Position numbers and translations under genes: made by a program
The notes under the pieces: generated by a model
Databases searched by the model: none
What the model saw: only the letters and a program-made list of their open reading frames with translations
What the model was told of the DNA's origin: nothing
Shown: in pieces, positions 46,608 through 55,963 of the stretch
Position numbering within the stretch: position 1 is the stretch's first letter
Layout of the letters: each line of letters opens with the position of its first letter
Origin: Alloalcanivorax gelatiniphagus
Lineage (GTDB): Bacteria; Pseudomonadota; Gammaproteobacteria; Pseudomonadales; Alcanivoracaceae
Assembly (NCBI RefSeq): GCF_005938655.1
Contig: NZ_VCQT01000029.1
Span: 1 to 64,000, forward strand
Length of the DNA stretch: 64,000 bases
Direction of reading: 5' to 3'

Positions 46608-47878
46608 TCCTGGCCCTCCCGCAGCTTATTGGTGGCGCGTTTGATCAGACCGCCGGCAACCAGCAACACCACCACGGTGAGCCAGCCCCACAGGGAAGCG
46701 GCGTCGAAATCCACACCGAACACATGGGCGAATTCGTCATCGCCGTGGGTGATCTGGAACGTCAACTCCACCAGCACCACCAGACCGACGATGATCATGC
46801 CCACCGCCAGGGCACCGCTCAGCCAGCCCGGCAGGCGCTGGCCCAGCTCGCCCTCGCGCCAGGCCACGCGTACCTGTTCGATGCCACCGCCGAGACCGCG
46901 CGGCGCAAACATCACGATGGCCAGGAACACCAGCCCCACGTAGAGAATGGAAGCATCGGTGTAATCACTGAGCATGGAGTTCATCAGGGTCACCACCACG
47001 GCGCCGACGATCGGGCCGTAGAACACCCCGAGCCCACCCACGGCGGCCATCAGCAGCGCCAGACCGGACGGAATCAGACCCAGGGCTTCCGGTGTGATGA
47101 TCTCGTAGTTCACCGCCGCCATGCCGCCGGCCAGGCCACCAAAGGCACCGGAGGCGATAAAGATCATGAAGCGGACATTGCGCGGCGGGTAGCCGATGAA
47201 CTGCAGACGGTCCGGGTTATCACGCACGGCGTTGGACAGCCGGCCCAGCGGCGTGCGGGTGAACGCCCACATGGCGAACACGGCGGCGAAGGTCCAGAAC
47301 GCGATAAACCAGTACACGTCCGAGGACTGCGCCAGCTCCAGACCAAACCATTGCGGCCCGACCATACGGTTGCCGTAGATGCCCGCCTCACCGCCGAACA
47401 GGGAGGGGAACATCTGCCCGGCGGCGGCCACCATCTCGCCCAGACCCAGGGTGATCATGGCGAAGGCGGTGCCGGCCCGGCGGCAGAACGGCCAGCCCAG
47501 CACCAGCGCCACCAGGCCACCGGCGATCATGCCCACCAGCGGCATGCCCAGCACCGGCACATGGGCCCAGAAGCCCTCGCCGGCATAGGACGCCTCGTCG
47601 ATGGCGATCATGGCGTGCATGGCGGCGTAGCTGCCCAGCCCGAAAAACACCGCGTGGCCGAAGGACAGCATGCCGCCCTGACCGAGCAGCATGTTGTAGG
47701 ACAACGCGAAGACGATATTGATGCCGATCACGTTGAGCAGGGTAAAGGCGGTACTGTTGCCGGAGAAAAACACCGGCAGCAGCAGCAACGCCGCGGCGAA
47801 CACCACCCAGGGCACCAGGCCACGCAGGGAGGTGCGGGATTTTGGACGTTGCATGGGTGCGATTATGTCCTGGCTCAT
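46604..47878 (-). CDS. livM: LivM-type ABC permease with C-terminal membrane extension
   Basis: The 424-residue permease has the LivM core (NIVFALSYNMLLGQGGMLSFGHAVFFG split across residues about 53-79; PLGRLSNAVRDNPDRLQFIG). After the normal end of the core (FAPRGLGGGIEQVR) about 80 more residues follow. They include two extra hydrophobic segments (LSGALAVGMIIVGLVVLVEL and LWGWLTVVVLLVAGGLI). E. coli LivM is also long, but through an N-terminal extension. It overlaps the LivH stop and the LivG start by four bases each, so the operon is tightly coupled. Confidence 0.9.
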   Translation of the reverse strand: MSQDIIAPMQRPKSRTSLRGLVPWVVFAAALLLLPVFFSGNSTAFTLLNVIGINIVFALSYNMLLGQGGMLSFGHAVFFGLGSYAAMHAMIAIDEASYAGEGFWAHVPVLGMPLVGMIAGGLVALVLGWPFCRRAGTAFAMITLGLGEMVAAAGQMFPSLFGGEAGIYGNRMVGPQWFGLELAQSSDVYWFIAFWTFAAVFAMWAFTRTPLGRLSNAVRDNPDRLQFIGYPPRNVRFMIFIASGAFGGLAGGMAAVNYEIITPEALGLIPSGLALLMAAVGGLGVFYGPIVGAVVVTLMNSMLSDYTDASILYVGLVFLAIVMFAPRGLGGGIEQVRVAWREGELGQRLPGWLSGALAVGMIIVGLVVLVELTFQITHGDDEFAHVFGVDFDAASLWGWLTVVVLLVAGGLIKRATNKLREGQE

Positions 47879-48816
47879 GGTTCAAGTTCCCCCATCAGAC
47901 CGCGGGGCCGGAAGATCAGGATCAGCACCAGCAGGATGAACGGCGTCATCGGCGCCAGGGTGGCCAGGGAAATACGGCCCACCTCGCCATAGGGGTCCAG
48001 GTTGGCGCCCAGGGCGTTGAAGACATCCGCCAGGGAGGCGTTGATGGCGACGAAGAACGTCTGCAGCAGGCCGATCAGCAAGGACGCGTAGAAAGCCCCC
48101 TGCAGTGAGCCCATGCCACCCACCACCACCACCACGAACACGATCGGGCCCAGGGTGGCGGCCATGCCCGGCTCGGTGGCCAGCAGCGGACCGCCGATCA
48201 CCCCGGCCAGCGCCGCCAGCGCGCAGCCGAAACCGAACACGCCCATGAACAGCCGCGGCACGTTGTGGCCAAGGTGGCCCACCATTTCGCCGTGGGTCAG
48301 AGCGGCACGGATCATCATGCCAACGCGGGTCTTCTTGAGCAGGTACCACAGCGCGATGAACATCAGGATGGAGATCAGAATCACCACGCCCCGGAAAATC
48401 GAATAATCGGTGCCGAACAGGGTGAACAGCGGCTCGCGCATATAGGACGGTTCACGGTAGGCCACCGCCACGGTGCCCCAAATCATCTGCACCAGCTCGT
48501 CGATAACGTAGGCCAGGCCGAAGGTAAACAGCAGCTCCGCCACGTGGCCATTGGCGTGCACCCGGCGCAGGCCGAAGCGCTCCACCAGCGCACCAAGCGC
48601 GCCAACCAACAGCGGCGCGAGAATCAATGCCGGCCAGAAGCCGGTGTACATCCCCAGGGTGTAGGCGAAATACGCGCCCAACATGTAGAAGCTGGCATGG
48701 GCAAAGTTAAGCACGCCCATCATGGAGAAAATCAGGGTAAGACCGCTGGACAGCATGAACAGCAAAAGGCCGTACAACACACCATTCAGGGCCGAAAAAA
48801 TCACAAGTTCGAGCAT
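47875..48816 (-). CDS. livH: LivH-type ABC permease
   Basis: The 313-residue membrane protein with about eight hydrophobic helices has the LivH signature LNGVLYGLLLFMLSSGLTLIF near its N-terminus (residues 9-29) and PRLFMGVFGFGCALAALAG. It forms the membrane channel with LivM. It lies 71 bases downstream of the binding-protein gene at 48888 on the same strand, so binding protein 2, LivH, M, G and F form one operon. Confidence 0.92.
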   Translation of the reverse strand: MLELVIFSALNGVLYGLLLFMLSSGLTLIFSMMGVLNFAHASFYMLGAYFAYTLGMYTGFWPALILAPLLVGALGALVERFGLRRVHANGHVAELLFTFGLAYVIDELVQMIWGTVAVAYREPSYMREPLFTLFGTDYSIFRGVVILISILMFIALWYLLKKTRVGMMIRAALTHGEMVGHLGHNVPRLFMGVFGFGCALAALAGVIGGPLLATEPGMAATLGPIVFVVVVVGGMGSLQGAFYASLLIGLLQTFFVAINASLADVFNALGANLDPYGEVGRISLATLAPMTPFILLVLILIFRPRGLMGELEP

Positions 48817-48887
48817 GACAAGGCTCCCGGAGCAGCGGCTTGCGCCGCTGCCCCTACTGCACGATCACGGAGAGTCGCGGGGCCGTG

Positions 48888-50108
48888 TTACTTGGGACGG
48901 CGCATGCGACAGGTGGTGGGCAGGGTGACTTCATCACGGTCGATGCGTGCCACCTTGTGGAAGTTGTAGTCGGTGCCTTCGGCGCCGTACTTCATGTCAT
49001 CCTGCATTACGGAGATGAACATGGGCAGCTGGATCTGGTGATCCTCGGCGCGCATCACCACTTCACCGGTGGGGGTTTCCAGGCTCATGCCTTCCATTGC
49101 CTTGGCCACGGCCACGGGATCGGTGGAACCGGCCTTGTCGGCGGCTTTCTTGAACATGTCGAGCATGGTGCTCAAACGCAGGTAGTAGAAGTCCCAGCCG
49201 GTCTCTTTGTACATGTTGACCTGACGCTTGGCCATTTCCTCGTCATCGAAGTCACCGTAGTACTCGTTGATCTGGTAGATCCGACCCACGCCCTTGTCGC
49301 CCAGTTGGGTGACCACGCCGGAGCTGGCGCCGTAGTAGGTGTAGAAAGGTGCATCCAGGCCGAATTCGGCGGCGGCTTTCACCAGCAGGGTGATGTCCTG
49401 GCCCCAGTTACCGCTGATCACCGCGTCGGCGCCGGAGGACTGGATCTTGGAGATGTAGGGGGTGAAGTCCTTCACCTTGGCCAGGGGGTGGAAGTCGTTA
49501 CCGACGATTTCGATGTCCGGGCGTTTCTCGGCGAGCATCTTGCGCGCCGCATCGGAAACCGCGTGACCGAAGCTGTAGTCCTGGTTGATCAGGTACACCT
49601 TCTTGATGTCCTTGTTCTCGGCGATGTAGGTGGTCAGCGCGTTCATTTTCATGTCCGCGTTGGCATCGAACCGGAAATGCCAGAACGAGCAGCGATCGTT
49701 GGTGAAGGACGGGTCCACCGCGGCGTAGTTCATGTACAGAACTTCCTTGCCGGGGTTGCGCTGATTGTGTTTTTCCACCGCGCCGATCAGCGCGGAAGCC
49801 ACCGAGGAGCCGTTGCCCTGGGTGATGTACTGGATGCCACCGTCGATGGCTTTCTGCAGCTGAATCAGGCTCTCCTGCGGGTTCACCTTGTTGTCCAGGC
49901 CAACGATTTCCAGCTGTTTGCCGGCGATGCCGCCGTTGGCGTTGATGCGTTTGGCTTCAAACTTGAGGTGCTCCAGAGCCGGCTGGCCGGCGCCGGCCAT
50001 GGGGCCGGTGAGCGGATCGATCAGGGCAAGTTTCACGGTCTCGGCGGCGCTGGCGGTACCTACCAGCAGCAGCGAGGCGGCGATAAGGGTGAAAAAGGAT
50101 TTCAACAT
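48888..50108 (-). CDS. ABC transporter substrate-binding protein (branched-chain amino acid type), paralogue 2
   Basis: The 406-residue binding protein has a signal peptide (MLKSFFTLIAASLLLVGTASA) and the same fold and motifs as paralogue 1 (VKLALIDPLTGPMAGAGQ; GADAVISGNWGQDITLLVKA; C-terminal TTCRMRRPK). It is the first gene of the ABC importer operon. The ATG at 50108 has GTGGAGAG upstream; an in-frame ATG four codons earlier is less likely. Two closely related binding proteins served by one transporter could widen the ligand range or replace each other under different conditions. Confidence 0.92.
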   Translation of the reverse strand: MLKSFFTLIAASLLLVGTASAAETVKLALIDPLTGPMAGAGQPALEHLKFEAKRINANGGIAGKQLEIVGLDNKVNPQESLIQLQKAIDGGIQYITQGNGSSVASALIGAVEKHNQRNPGKEVLYMNYAAVDPSFTNDRCSFWHFRFDANADMKMNALTTYIAENKDIKKVYLINQDYSFGHAVSDAARKMLAEKRPDIEIVGNDFHPLAKVKDFTPYISKIQSSGADAVISGNWGQDITLLVKAAAEFGLDAPFYTYYGASSGVVTQLGDKGVGRIYQINEYYGDFDDEEMAKRQVNMYKETGWDFYYLRLSTMLDMFKKAADKAGSTDPVAVAKAMEGMSLETPTGEVVMRAEDHQIQLPMFISVMQDDMKYGAEGTDYNFHKVARIDRDEVTLPTTCRMRRPK

Positions 50109-50759
50109 GACGCTCTCCACGATTGTTGTTGTACTGCCGGCGCCCGAGTGTCACGAAGCGGACCGGCATTTCACCTTGGTGGCCGCCATTGAGCGGGACA
50201 CCTTAATGCGTTTTTGTTTACTGTCCGTGTCAGCGCCGATCTGCTCGTTCCAGCGCCCACGTTATGGTTCTTAAAGCCCGCGCGTTGATTGTTTTTTTTG
50301 CGCTTCAGTTCCGTCATCAAAGAATCGCCGGCAAGCCTCTCAAAGGTCCCGGCGCCGACATACCTTTTAGTATGTGCGCACGAAAATAATCCTGTCCAGT
50401 GCCATTTCCGGTCTTTTCCGAGCGCCTTCTTCAGGGTCGAAAAAGGGGCACTGAACGGCGCCCACTTAGGTCAATACGGTGCTCCTTAATCCGCCTGAAT
50501 CCCAAGCGTGGTGCTGCTTTCAGCATGAACGCCCGGGCCCGACACGGCAATGTTCGATTGCGACGGGCAACCGGACAATCACGCCAGCGCGGTGAATCAA
50601 AGCGCGGAACACGCGCTGGCCTCGAAAAATCGGCTTTCCAGGCCCTGTATGGCCCGATGGATGGCGCCGCGGGACGTTTGCCCATGGCCCCGAGACCGGA
50701 AAAACATGACAACTTATTCCCTGATTATGCGTTTCTTCGTGGCGGGCCCCGGACCGTGC

Positions 50760-50776
50760 TGTTACCCGAGGTAACA
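50760..50776. promoter_or_regulatory. 17-bp perfect palindrome, operator candidate
   Basis: Arms TGTTACC and GGTAACA surround CGA, 28 bases upstream of the -35 candidate for the AlkK-like gene. No regulator gene is adjacent, so the binding protein is unknown. Confidence 0.5.
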
Positions 50777-50803
50777 CCGCGTGTGAAATTTTCCCGAACC
50801 TCC

Positions 50804-50832
50804 TTGACCCTCTTTCGAGGCCCCGGTATGAA
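50804..50832 (+). promoter_or_regulatory. Sigma-70-type promoter candidate for the AlkK-like gene
   Basis: TTGACC (-35) and TATGAA (-10) with a 17-base spacer. Transcription near 50839 would give a 60-base leader containing the AACCAATTTT/AAAATGGTT imperfect palindrome (50843-50862). Confidence 0.5.
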
Positions 50833-50898
50833 TTGCTCCAAACCAATTTTCAAAATGGTTGTTTAAAAAAACAAACAGAACCGATTCGGGAGAGAACC

Positions 50899-52530
50899 AT
50901 GCACAACGGGCTGATGATGGACGCACCTCTGACGCTGATCGACGTATTGGAGTACGCCGCCCAGGTGCACCCCAAGGCGGAGGTGGTGTCCGCCACCGTG
51001 GAAGGTGGCATTCACCGCCAGACCTACCGCCAGACCCGCCGGCGGGTGGCGCAACTGGCCCACGCCCTGGTGGCGTTGGGGGTCAAACCCGGCGACCGGG
51101 TGGCCACCATCGCCTGGAACGGCTACCGCCATCTGGAGCTTTACTACGCCATCGCCGCTATCGGCGCCGTCTGCCATACCATCAATCCACGGCTGCCGGC
51201 GGATCAGATGGCGTACATCGTCAACCATGCCGACGACAGCCTGATGTTCTTCGATACCACCTTCACGCCGCTGATCACCGGCCTGCGCGACCAGTTCCCG
51301 GCACACACCCGCTATGTGGCGATGACCGACCGGCAACACATGCCGGAGGGTGACGACCTGCTCTGCTACGAAGAGCAACTGGACGGCCAGCCGGAAACCT
51401 ATGACTGGCCGGAACTGGACGAGAACACCGCCTGCGCGCTGTGTTACACCTCCGGCACCACCGGCAACCCCAAGGGGGCGCTCTATTCCCACCGCTCCTG
51501 CCTGCTGCAGGCGCTGTTTACCATGGCCGGCTCCAACGGCGTGTTCCGCGTCGGCGACCGTCTGCTGCCGGTGGTGCCCATGTTCCATGTCAACGCCTGG
51601 GGCCTGCCCTACGCGGCACCGCTCACCGGCTGTTCGCTGATCATGCCCGGCGCCGCCCTGGACGGCGCCAGCCTGTTCGAGCTGATGGATCAGGAGGACG
51701 TCACCGGCGCCTGGGGCGTGCCCACGGTCTGGATGGGCCTGCTCGCCGAGATGAAGCAGCGCGGCCGCAAACCCGGCGACCTGCGCCAGATTTTGATTGG
51801 CGGTTCGGCACCGCCGCGCAGCATGCTGCGTGCGTTCGAGCAGGACTATGGCATCCAGGCCATGCAGGGCTGGGGGATGACCGAAATGAACCCCACCGGC
51901 AGCATGGGCGTGCTGGTGGAAGGCGAGGATCAGCTGCCCCTGGAGCAGCGGCTGGACATCAAGAGCAGCGCCGGCCGCCGCCTGTTCGGGGTGCGCATGA
52001 AGCTGGTCGGCGACGATGGCCAGGAAGTGGCCCAGGACGGCGAGGCGGTGGGCGAGCTGTATGTGAAAGGCCCCACCGTGATCAGCGCCTACTTCAACAA
52101 CGAGGAAGCCACCGCCAAGGCGTTCGACAAGGACGGCTGGTTCGCCACCGGCGACATGGCGTCGCTCACCGAGGACGGCGTGCTGCATATCGTCGACCGG
52201 GCCAAGGACCTGATCAAATCCGGCGGCGAGTGGATCAGTTCCATCGACCTGGAGAACCTGGCCGCCGCCCATCCGGACGTGGCCGAATGCGCGGTGATCG
52301 GCGTGCCCCATCCGAAGTGGGATGAACGGCCGCTGCTGATCGTGGTGCCACGCCCCGGCAGCCAGCCGGACAAACAGGCGCTGCTCGACCACATGGCCAC
52401 GGAGATCGCCAAATGGCAGTTGCCCGACGACGTACTGTTCGTGGATGAACTGCCGCACACCGCCACCGGCAAGGTCTCCAAACGCCACCTGCGCGACCGC
52501 TTCGGCGGCCACCTGGCCGACGCCGGCTAA
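50899..52530 (+). CDS. AlkK-like medium/long-chain fatty acid-CoA ligase
   Basis: The 543-residue ANL ligase has CYTSGTTGNPKGALYSHRS, VVPMFHVNAWGLPYAAPLTG, PGAALDGASLFELM, WGMTEMNPTG, RAKDLIKSGGEWISSIDLENL and the A10 Lys in TATGKVSKRHL. These closely follow AlkK of the Pseudomonas OCT alkane plasmid. It activates fatty acids, such as those made by terminal alkane oxidation, to acyl-CoA. The ATG at 50899 has GGGAGAG upstream; a longer frame from 50833 overlaps the promoter region. The downstream hydrolase gene begins 17 bases after the stop. Confidence 0.9.
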   Translation: MHNGLMMDAPLTLIDVLEYAAQVHPKAEVVSATVEGGIHRQTYRQTRRRVAQLAHALVALGVKPGDRVATIAWNGYRHLELYYAIAAIGAVCHTINPRLPADQMAYIVNHADDSLMFFDTTFTPLITGLRDQFPAHTRYVAMTDRQHMPEGDDLLCYEEQLDGQPETYDWPELDENTACALCYTSGTTGNPKGALYSHRSCLLQALFTMAGSNGVFRVGDRLLPVVPMFHVNAWGLPYAAPLTGCSLIMPGAALDGASLFELMDQEDVTGAWGVPTVWMGLLAEMKQRGRKPGDLRQILIGGSAPPRSMLRAFEQDYGIQAMQGWGMTEMNPTGSMGVLVEGEDQLPLEQRLDIKSSAGRRLFGVRMKLVGDDGQEVAQDGEAVGELYVKGPTVISAYFNNEEATAKAFDKDGWFATGDMASLTEDGVLHIVDRAKDLIKSGGEWISSIDLENLAAAHPDVAECAVIGVPHPKWDERPLLIVVPRPGSQPDKQALLDHMATEIAKWQLPDDVLFVDELPHTATGKVSKRHLRDRFGGHLADAG

Positions 52531-52547
52531 GCACTCAAGGAATCTTT

Positions 52548-53522
52548 ATGACCCCCATCAAGGAACAACGGGTGCAGGCCAATGGCCTGGACTTTCTGGT
52601 ACGCAGCGCCGGCGATCCCTCCGCGCCGGTGGTGATCATGCTGCACGGCTTTCCCGAGTGCGGCTATTCCTGGCGCTATCAAATGCCCTATCTGGCCGAC
52701 CAGGGTTTCCATGTGCTGGCCCCGGACCTGCGCGGTTACGGGCGCAGCGCCGCCCCCAAGGAAGCCGACGCCTACCGCCAGGACATTCTGGTCAGCGATG
52801 TGCTGGCCATTCTCGATGCCTTCGGCGCGCCGCGGGCCCGGGTGGTGGGCCATGACTGGGGCTGCGCCCTGGCCTGGCAGGTGGCCCGGCAGGCGCCGGA
52901 ACGGGTACTGGCGGTGGCCGGTCTGTCCGTGCCCTACCCGGGCATCGGCCCCAAACCGCCCACCGAGCAGATGCGCGCCGCCTTCGGCGACCGCTTCTTC
53001 TATCAGCTGTATTTTCAGCAACCCGAGGTGCCGGAGCGCGAGCTGGAAGCGGATCTGCGCGACTTCCTGCGCCGCATGTACCATGCGCTCTCCGGCCCGG
53101 GCATGAAGGAGAAACACCGCACCCACGGCAACGCCACCGGCCTGCTGGATATCCTTCAGCGGCCCCAGGGCCCGCAGCCCTCCTGGATGACGGAAGCGGA
53201 TCTGGATGTGTACGTGGACAGTTTCGAGCGCAGCGGGATGACCGGCCCGATCAACTGGTACCGGGCCATGGATCTGTCCTGGGAGCAGCAACGGGCGGAC
53301 GGCCGCGAACGCATCCATCCACCGGCATTCTTTCTGGCCGGCAAGGAAGATCCGGTGATCCAGTTCGCCGGCCGTGCCCTCAAGCGTATGCCCGAGTTGA
53401 TGGACAACCTCACCGACATCGTGCTGCTGGACGATGTAGGGCACTGGATACAGATGGAAGCCGCCGACACCGTCAACGACTATCTGGGCCGCTTTCTCGG
53501 CGGCATCGAGGAGACCGACTGA
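52548..53522 (+). CDS. Alpha/beta hydrolase, epoxide hydrolase-like
   Basis: The 324-residue alpha/beta hydrolase has oxyanion motif HGFPECGYSW and PDLRGYGRS. The nucleophile elbow VGHDWGCALA has D103, an Asp nucleophile as in soluble epoxide hydrolases and haloalkane dehalogenases. The catalytic His lies in DDVGHWIQME (about H299). HGFPE and the lid sequence favour epoxide hydrolase, opening an epoxide to a diol. It is co-transcribed with the AlkK-like ligase. Epoxides could come from oxidation of alkenes; the substrate is inference. Confidence 0.85.
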   Translation: MTPIKEQRVQANGLDFLVRSAGDPSAPVVIMLHGFPECGYSWRYQMPYLADQGFHVLAPDLRGYGRSAAPKEADAYRQDILVSDVLAILDAFGAPRARVVGHDWGCALAWQVARQAPERVLAVAGLSVPYPGIGPKPPTEQMRAAFGDRFFYQLYFQQPEVPERELEADLRDFLRRMYHALSGPGMKEKHRTHGNATGLLDILQRPQGPQPSWMTEADLDVYVDSFERSGMTGPINWYRAMDLSWEQQRADGRERIHPPAFFLAGKEDPVIQFAGRALKRMPELMDNLTDIVLLDDVGHWIQMEAADTVNDYLGRFLGGIEETD

Positions 53523-53534
53523 GCCGCCGCCGGC

Positions 53535-54506
53535 TCAGTTCATGCGCCGCATCTCGATGCGGCGGTTACGCTCCCGGCCCTGCTCGGTGCGGTTGTCGTC
53601 CACCGGCCGGGTGGCGCCATACCCCACCGCCGTGAGGCGGCCCGGGTCCACGCCCTGGTCAATCAGAAAGTCGCGCACGGAGGCGGCGCGCCGCTCCGAC
53701 AGGGACTGGTTGTAACTCGCCGAACCGGTGGAGTCGGTGTGCCCGCCGATTTCCACCTCACTGTTGGGGTAGGCCCGCAGCCGCTCGGCCACTTCCCGCA
53801 GCACGGTCCTGGCGTTGGGCGTGAGACGGGCGGAATCAAACTCGAAGTTCACCCCCTGCAGCACTTCCGGCGGCGCCATCGGCACCGGCTTCACCACCAC
53901 CCGCTCGCGTTCGATCACACGGGTTTCGTAATTGCCGCCACCGAACAGCGGAAAGGTCAGCCCCACCAGGGCGCGCACGTCGTGAAACGGCTCGTTGCCG
54001 CTGCCATCGTCGGAGAAGTCGAGCACGTAGCGCAGTTCCATGCGCAGGCCCATGCTGCCCCAGATATCACGGAAGTGCAGGCCGGCGCCGGCGTTGACGA
54101 AGGCGTTGGTGTCGGTGCCCCGGTTGGAGTCGGTATAGACCCCGCCGCCGCCCACCAGCAGATAGGGAGACGGCCCCTCCCGATACATATAGCGCAGCGC
54201 ATCGGCGCCCAGCCCGTACTGCCAGTGCTGGCCGGAGGCGCGGTCGCGCTCCAGGGAATTGCCGAAGCCCTGCCACTCCAGATCCCAATGCTCGCTGATC
54301 TGCCGCCCCAGCCCGAAACGCAGGCCGGTGCCGTAATCCACGTCGTTGCGGTCCTGGTCCTCGAACACATAGACCCCCATGGCGGAGGCGTTCCAGCCGC
54401 GCGGATCGGCGCGCTCATCGGCGGCGTGGGCCACCGGAGAGGTCAACACCGCCAGGCCCGCCCCGATCGCGGCACCCAGCAAACAGCACAGTTTCACCGA
54501 GGGCAT
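53535..54506 (-). CDS. OmpA/OprF-family outer membrane protein
   Basis: The 323-residue protein has a signal peptide (ending VAHA), an eight-stranded OmpA-like barrel (residues about 30-200) and a short linker with VVVKPVPMAPPEV. The C-terminal OmpA peptidoglycan-binding domain has VNFEFDSARLTPNA, EIGGHTDSTGSASYN, LSERRAASV and RNRRIEMR. It anchors the outer membrane to the cell wall and may act as a slow porin. Its 5' end faces the decayed antiporter region. Convergent with the hydrolase gene after 12 bases. Confidence 0.92.
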   Translation of the reverse strand: MPSVKLCCLLGAAIGAGLAVLTSPVAHAADERADPRGWNASAMGVYVFEDQDRNDVDYGTGLRFGLGRQISEHWDLEWQGFGNSLERDRASGQHWQYGLGADALRYMYREGPSPYLLVGGGGVYTDSNRGTDTNAFVNAGAGLHFRDIWGSMGLRMELRYVLDFSDDGSGNEPFHDVRALVGLTFPLFGGGNYETRVIERERVVVKPVPMAPPEVLQGVNFEFDSARLTPNARTVLREVAERLRAYPNSEVEIGGHTDSTGSASYNQSLSERRAASVRDFLIDQGVDPGRLTAVGYGATRPVDDNRTEQGRERNRRIEMRRMN

Positions 54507-54662
54507 GTCCTGTCCTCTTGCTCATAAAATTAATTGCTGTAAATGATGCCCACAGCGAGGGCGGCGAACTGTAGAAAGCGTGTAGAAAAAGTGTAAACCC
54601 GCTGTATGTGTTGCCCCCGCCCGTGTCGCTAGACTGGCCACTCCCGGAACCCGACGAGGGAG

Positions 54663-54857
54663 GTGTGCATCCAGTTTTTACAGCAATCCCCGCTGCTCAG
54701 CCTGGCGGTGGGCGGCATCATCGGCGGCAACGCCTTCGACACCCTGTTCACTGCCGCCTCCGACATCGCCTAACGGGACGGCAGCATCTACGCGCACATG
54801 GACCAGGACCTGCTGCTGTACGTCCTGGGCATCGGGCTGGTGGTGCACGGCGGCTGA
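54663..54857 (+). pseudogene. Remnant of a Na/Ca-antiporter-type membrane protein
   Basis: Reading from 54663 gives a segment with SLAVGGIIGGNAFDTLFTAA, interrupted by TAA at 54771, then DGSIYAHMDQDLLLYVLGIG and a TGA at 54855. GG-x-IGGNAFD resembles the conserved end repeat of CaxA/YrbG-type Na+/Ca2+ exchangers. The N-terminal nine tenths are missing and there are at least two stops, so it is a decayed fragment. The family call rests on this short motif. Confidence 0.5.
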
Positions 54858-54954
54858 TTTTACCTGCCTTTTATGACCCGGCCGGCGTGCCCGGTTTATA
54901 GTCGGCAGGAATACCGGACCGCCGTCCGGTCACCATTGCCCGCGGGAGGCCACC

Positions 54955-55923
54955 TTGAATAGGGACGACGATCCGGAACGCAAACAGGACGAGGAAAGCA
55001 CCCCCTGGGAGGACGCGGTGGAGCGCGAGCGCCAGGACGCGGCCCGGGACGATGACCACGGCGACGAGGAAAAGGAAGAGGACAAGCAGGAAAGCTATCT
55101 GCCCTCCAAGGCGGCGGCGGTGCACGAGCGGCTGCGCGTGTCCGGCGAGAAAGAACTGGAGCGCGACGCCATGGCGCTGCTGTGGTCGGCGATCGCCGCC
55201 GGCATCTCCATGAGCGCCTCGTTCATGGCCCGGGGCCTGTTCGACGCCCACCTTCCGGACAGCGATGCCGGCTTCCTGGTGGGCAGCATCGGCTACACCT
55301 TCGGCTTTCTGATCGTGATTCTGGCCCGCCAGCAGCTGTTCACCGAAAACACGGTGACCGCGGTGCTGCCGTTCATGAGCCACCCCAGCGCCGCCAATCT
55401 GTGGTGTCTGATGCGCCTGTGGGGCGTGGTGCTGGCCGGCAACATCGCCGGCGCCGGCCTCGCCGCCTTCACTTTTCTGCACCTGCCCATGTTCTCCCCG
55501 GAAGTGCACGAGTCGTTCCTGTCACTGGGCCACAAGGTGATGGAGAACAGCCCCTTTGAAATGTTCTCCAAGGGCATCGTCGCCGGCTGGCTGATCGCCA
55601 CCATGGTGTGGGTCATGCCCTCCGCCGACCAGGCCAAGGCCTGGGTGATCCTGATCATGACCTACGCGGTGGCCATCGGTGAGTTTCCCCACATCATCGT
55701 CGGCGCCAGCGAGATTCTGTACCTGGTGTTCGCCGGCGAAACCAGCTGGGCGGATTTCTTGCTGCGCTTCGGCCTGCCCACCCTGGCCGGCAACATCGCC
55801 GGCGGCACCTTCATCTTCGCCCTGATAAGCCACGCCCAGATCCGCAACGACATGGACATCCAGCGCCAGGGCCGGCGCGGCGCCTGGGGCTTTGCCCGCA
55901 AACACGACCCGCGCCGGCGCTGA
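54955..55923 (+). CDS. Formate/nitrite transporter (FNT) family channel, YfdC-like
   Basis: The 322-residue membrane protein has a highly charged, acidic N-terminus (about residues 1-65, rich in Asp/Glu/Lys). About six membrane helices of the FNT fold follow, with GYTFGFLIVILARQQLFTENT, VVLAGNIAGAGLAAFTF and LPTLAGNIAGGTFIFALI. FNT channels pass formate, nitrite or similar small anions. The long acidic tail is like E. coli YfdC. The proposed start is TTG at 54955 with GGGAGG upstream; no ATG precedes the first helix except much later. The transported ion is unknown. Confidence 0.85.
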   Translation: MNRDDDPERKQDEESTPWEDAVERERQDAARDDDHGDEEKEEDKQESYLPSKAAAVHERLRVSGEKELERDAMALLWSAIAAGISMSASFMARGLFDAHLPDSDAGFLVGSIGYTFGFLIVILARQQLFTENTVTAVLPFMSHPSAANLWCLMRLWGVVLAGNIAGAGLAAFTFLHLPMFSPEVHESFLSLGHKVMENSPFEMFSKGIVAGWLIATMVWVMPSADQAKAWVILIMTYAVAIGEFPHIIVGASEILYLVFAGETSWADFLLRFGLPTLAGNIAGGTFIFALISHAQIRNDMDIQRQGRRGAWGFARKHDPRRR

Positions 55924-55963
55924 TCGGCGCCGGGGCGGGGTGGCGCTAAAAAGTGGACACAAA

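Larger units (their letters stand above)
50109..50898. other. 790-bp intergenic region with operator-like palindromes
   Basis: This region lies between the divergent ABC importer operon and the AlkK-like gene. It contains a perfect palindrome at 50760-50776, a promoter candidate at 50804-50832 and an imperfect palindrome at 50843-50862. The open frames inside lack convincing ribosome sites or recognisable products. The part at 50270-50350 is less GC-rich and may hold the importer's own promoter. Confidence 0.6.

Noticed and set aside
50288..50489. 66-codon frame in the spacer before the AlkK-like gene
   Set aside because: No ribosome site, no recognisable motif and no support from neighbours.
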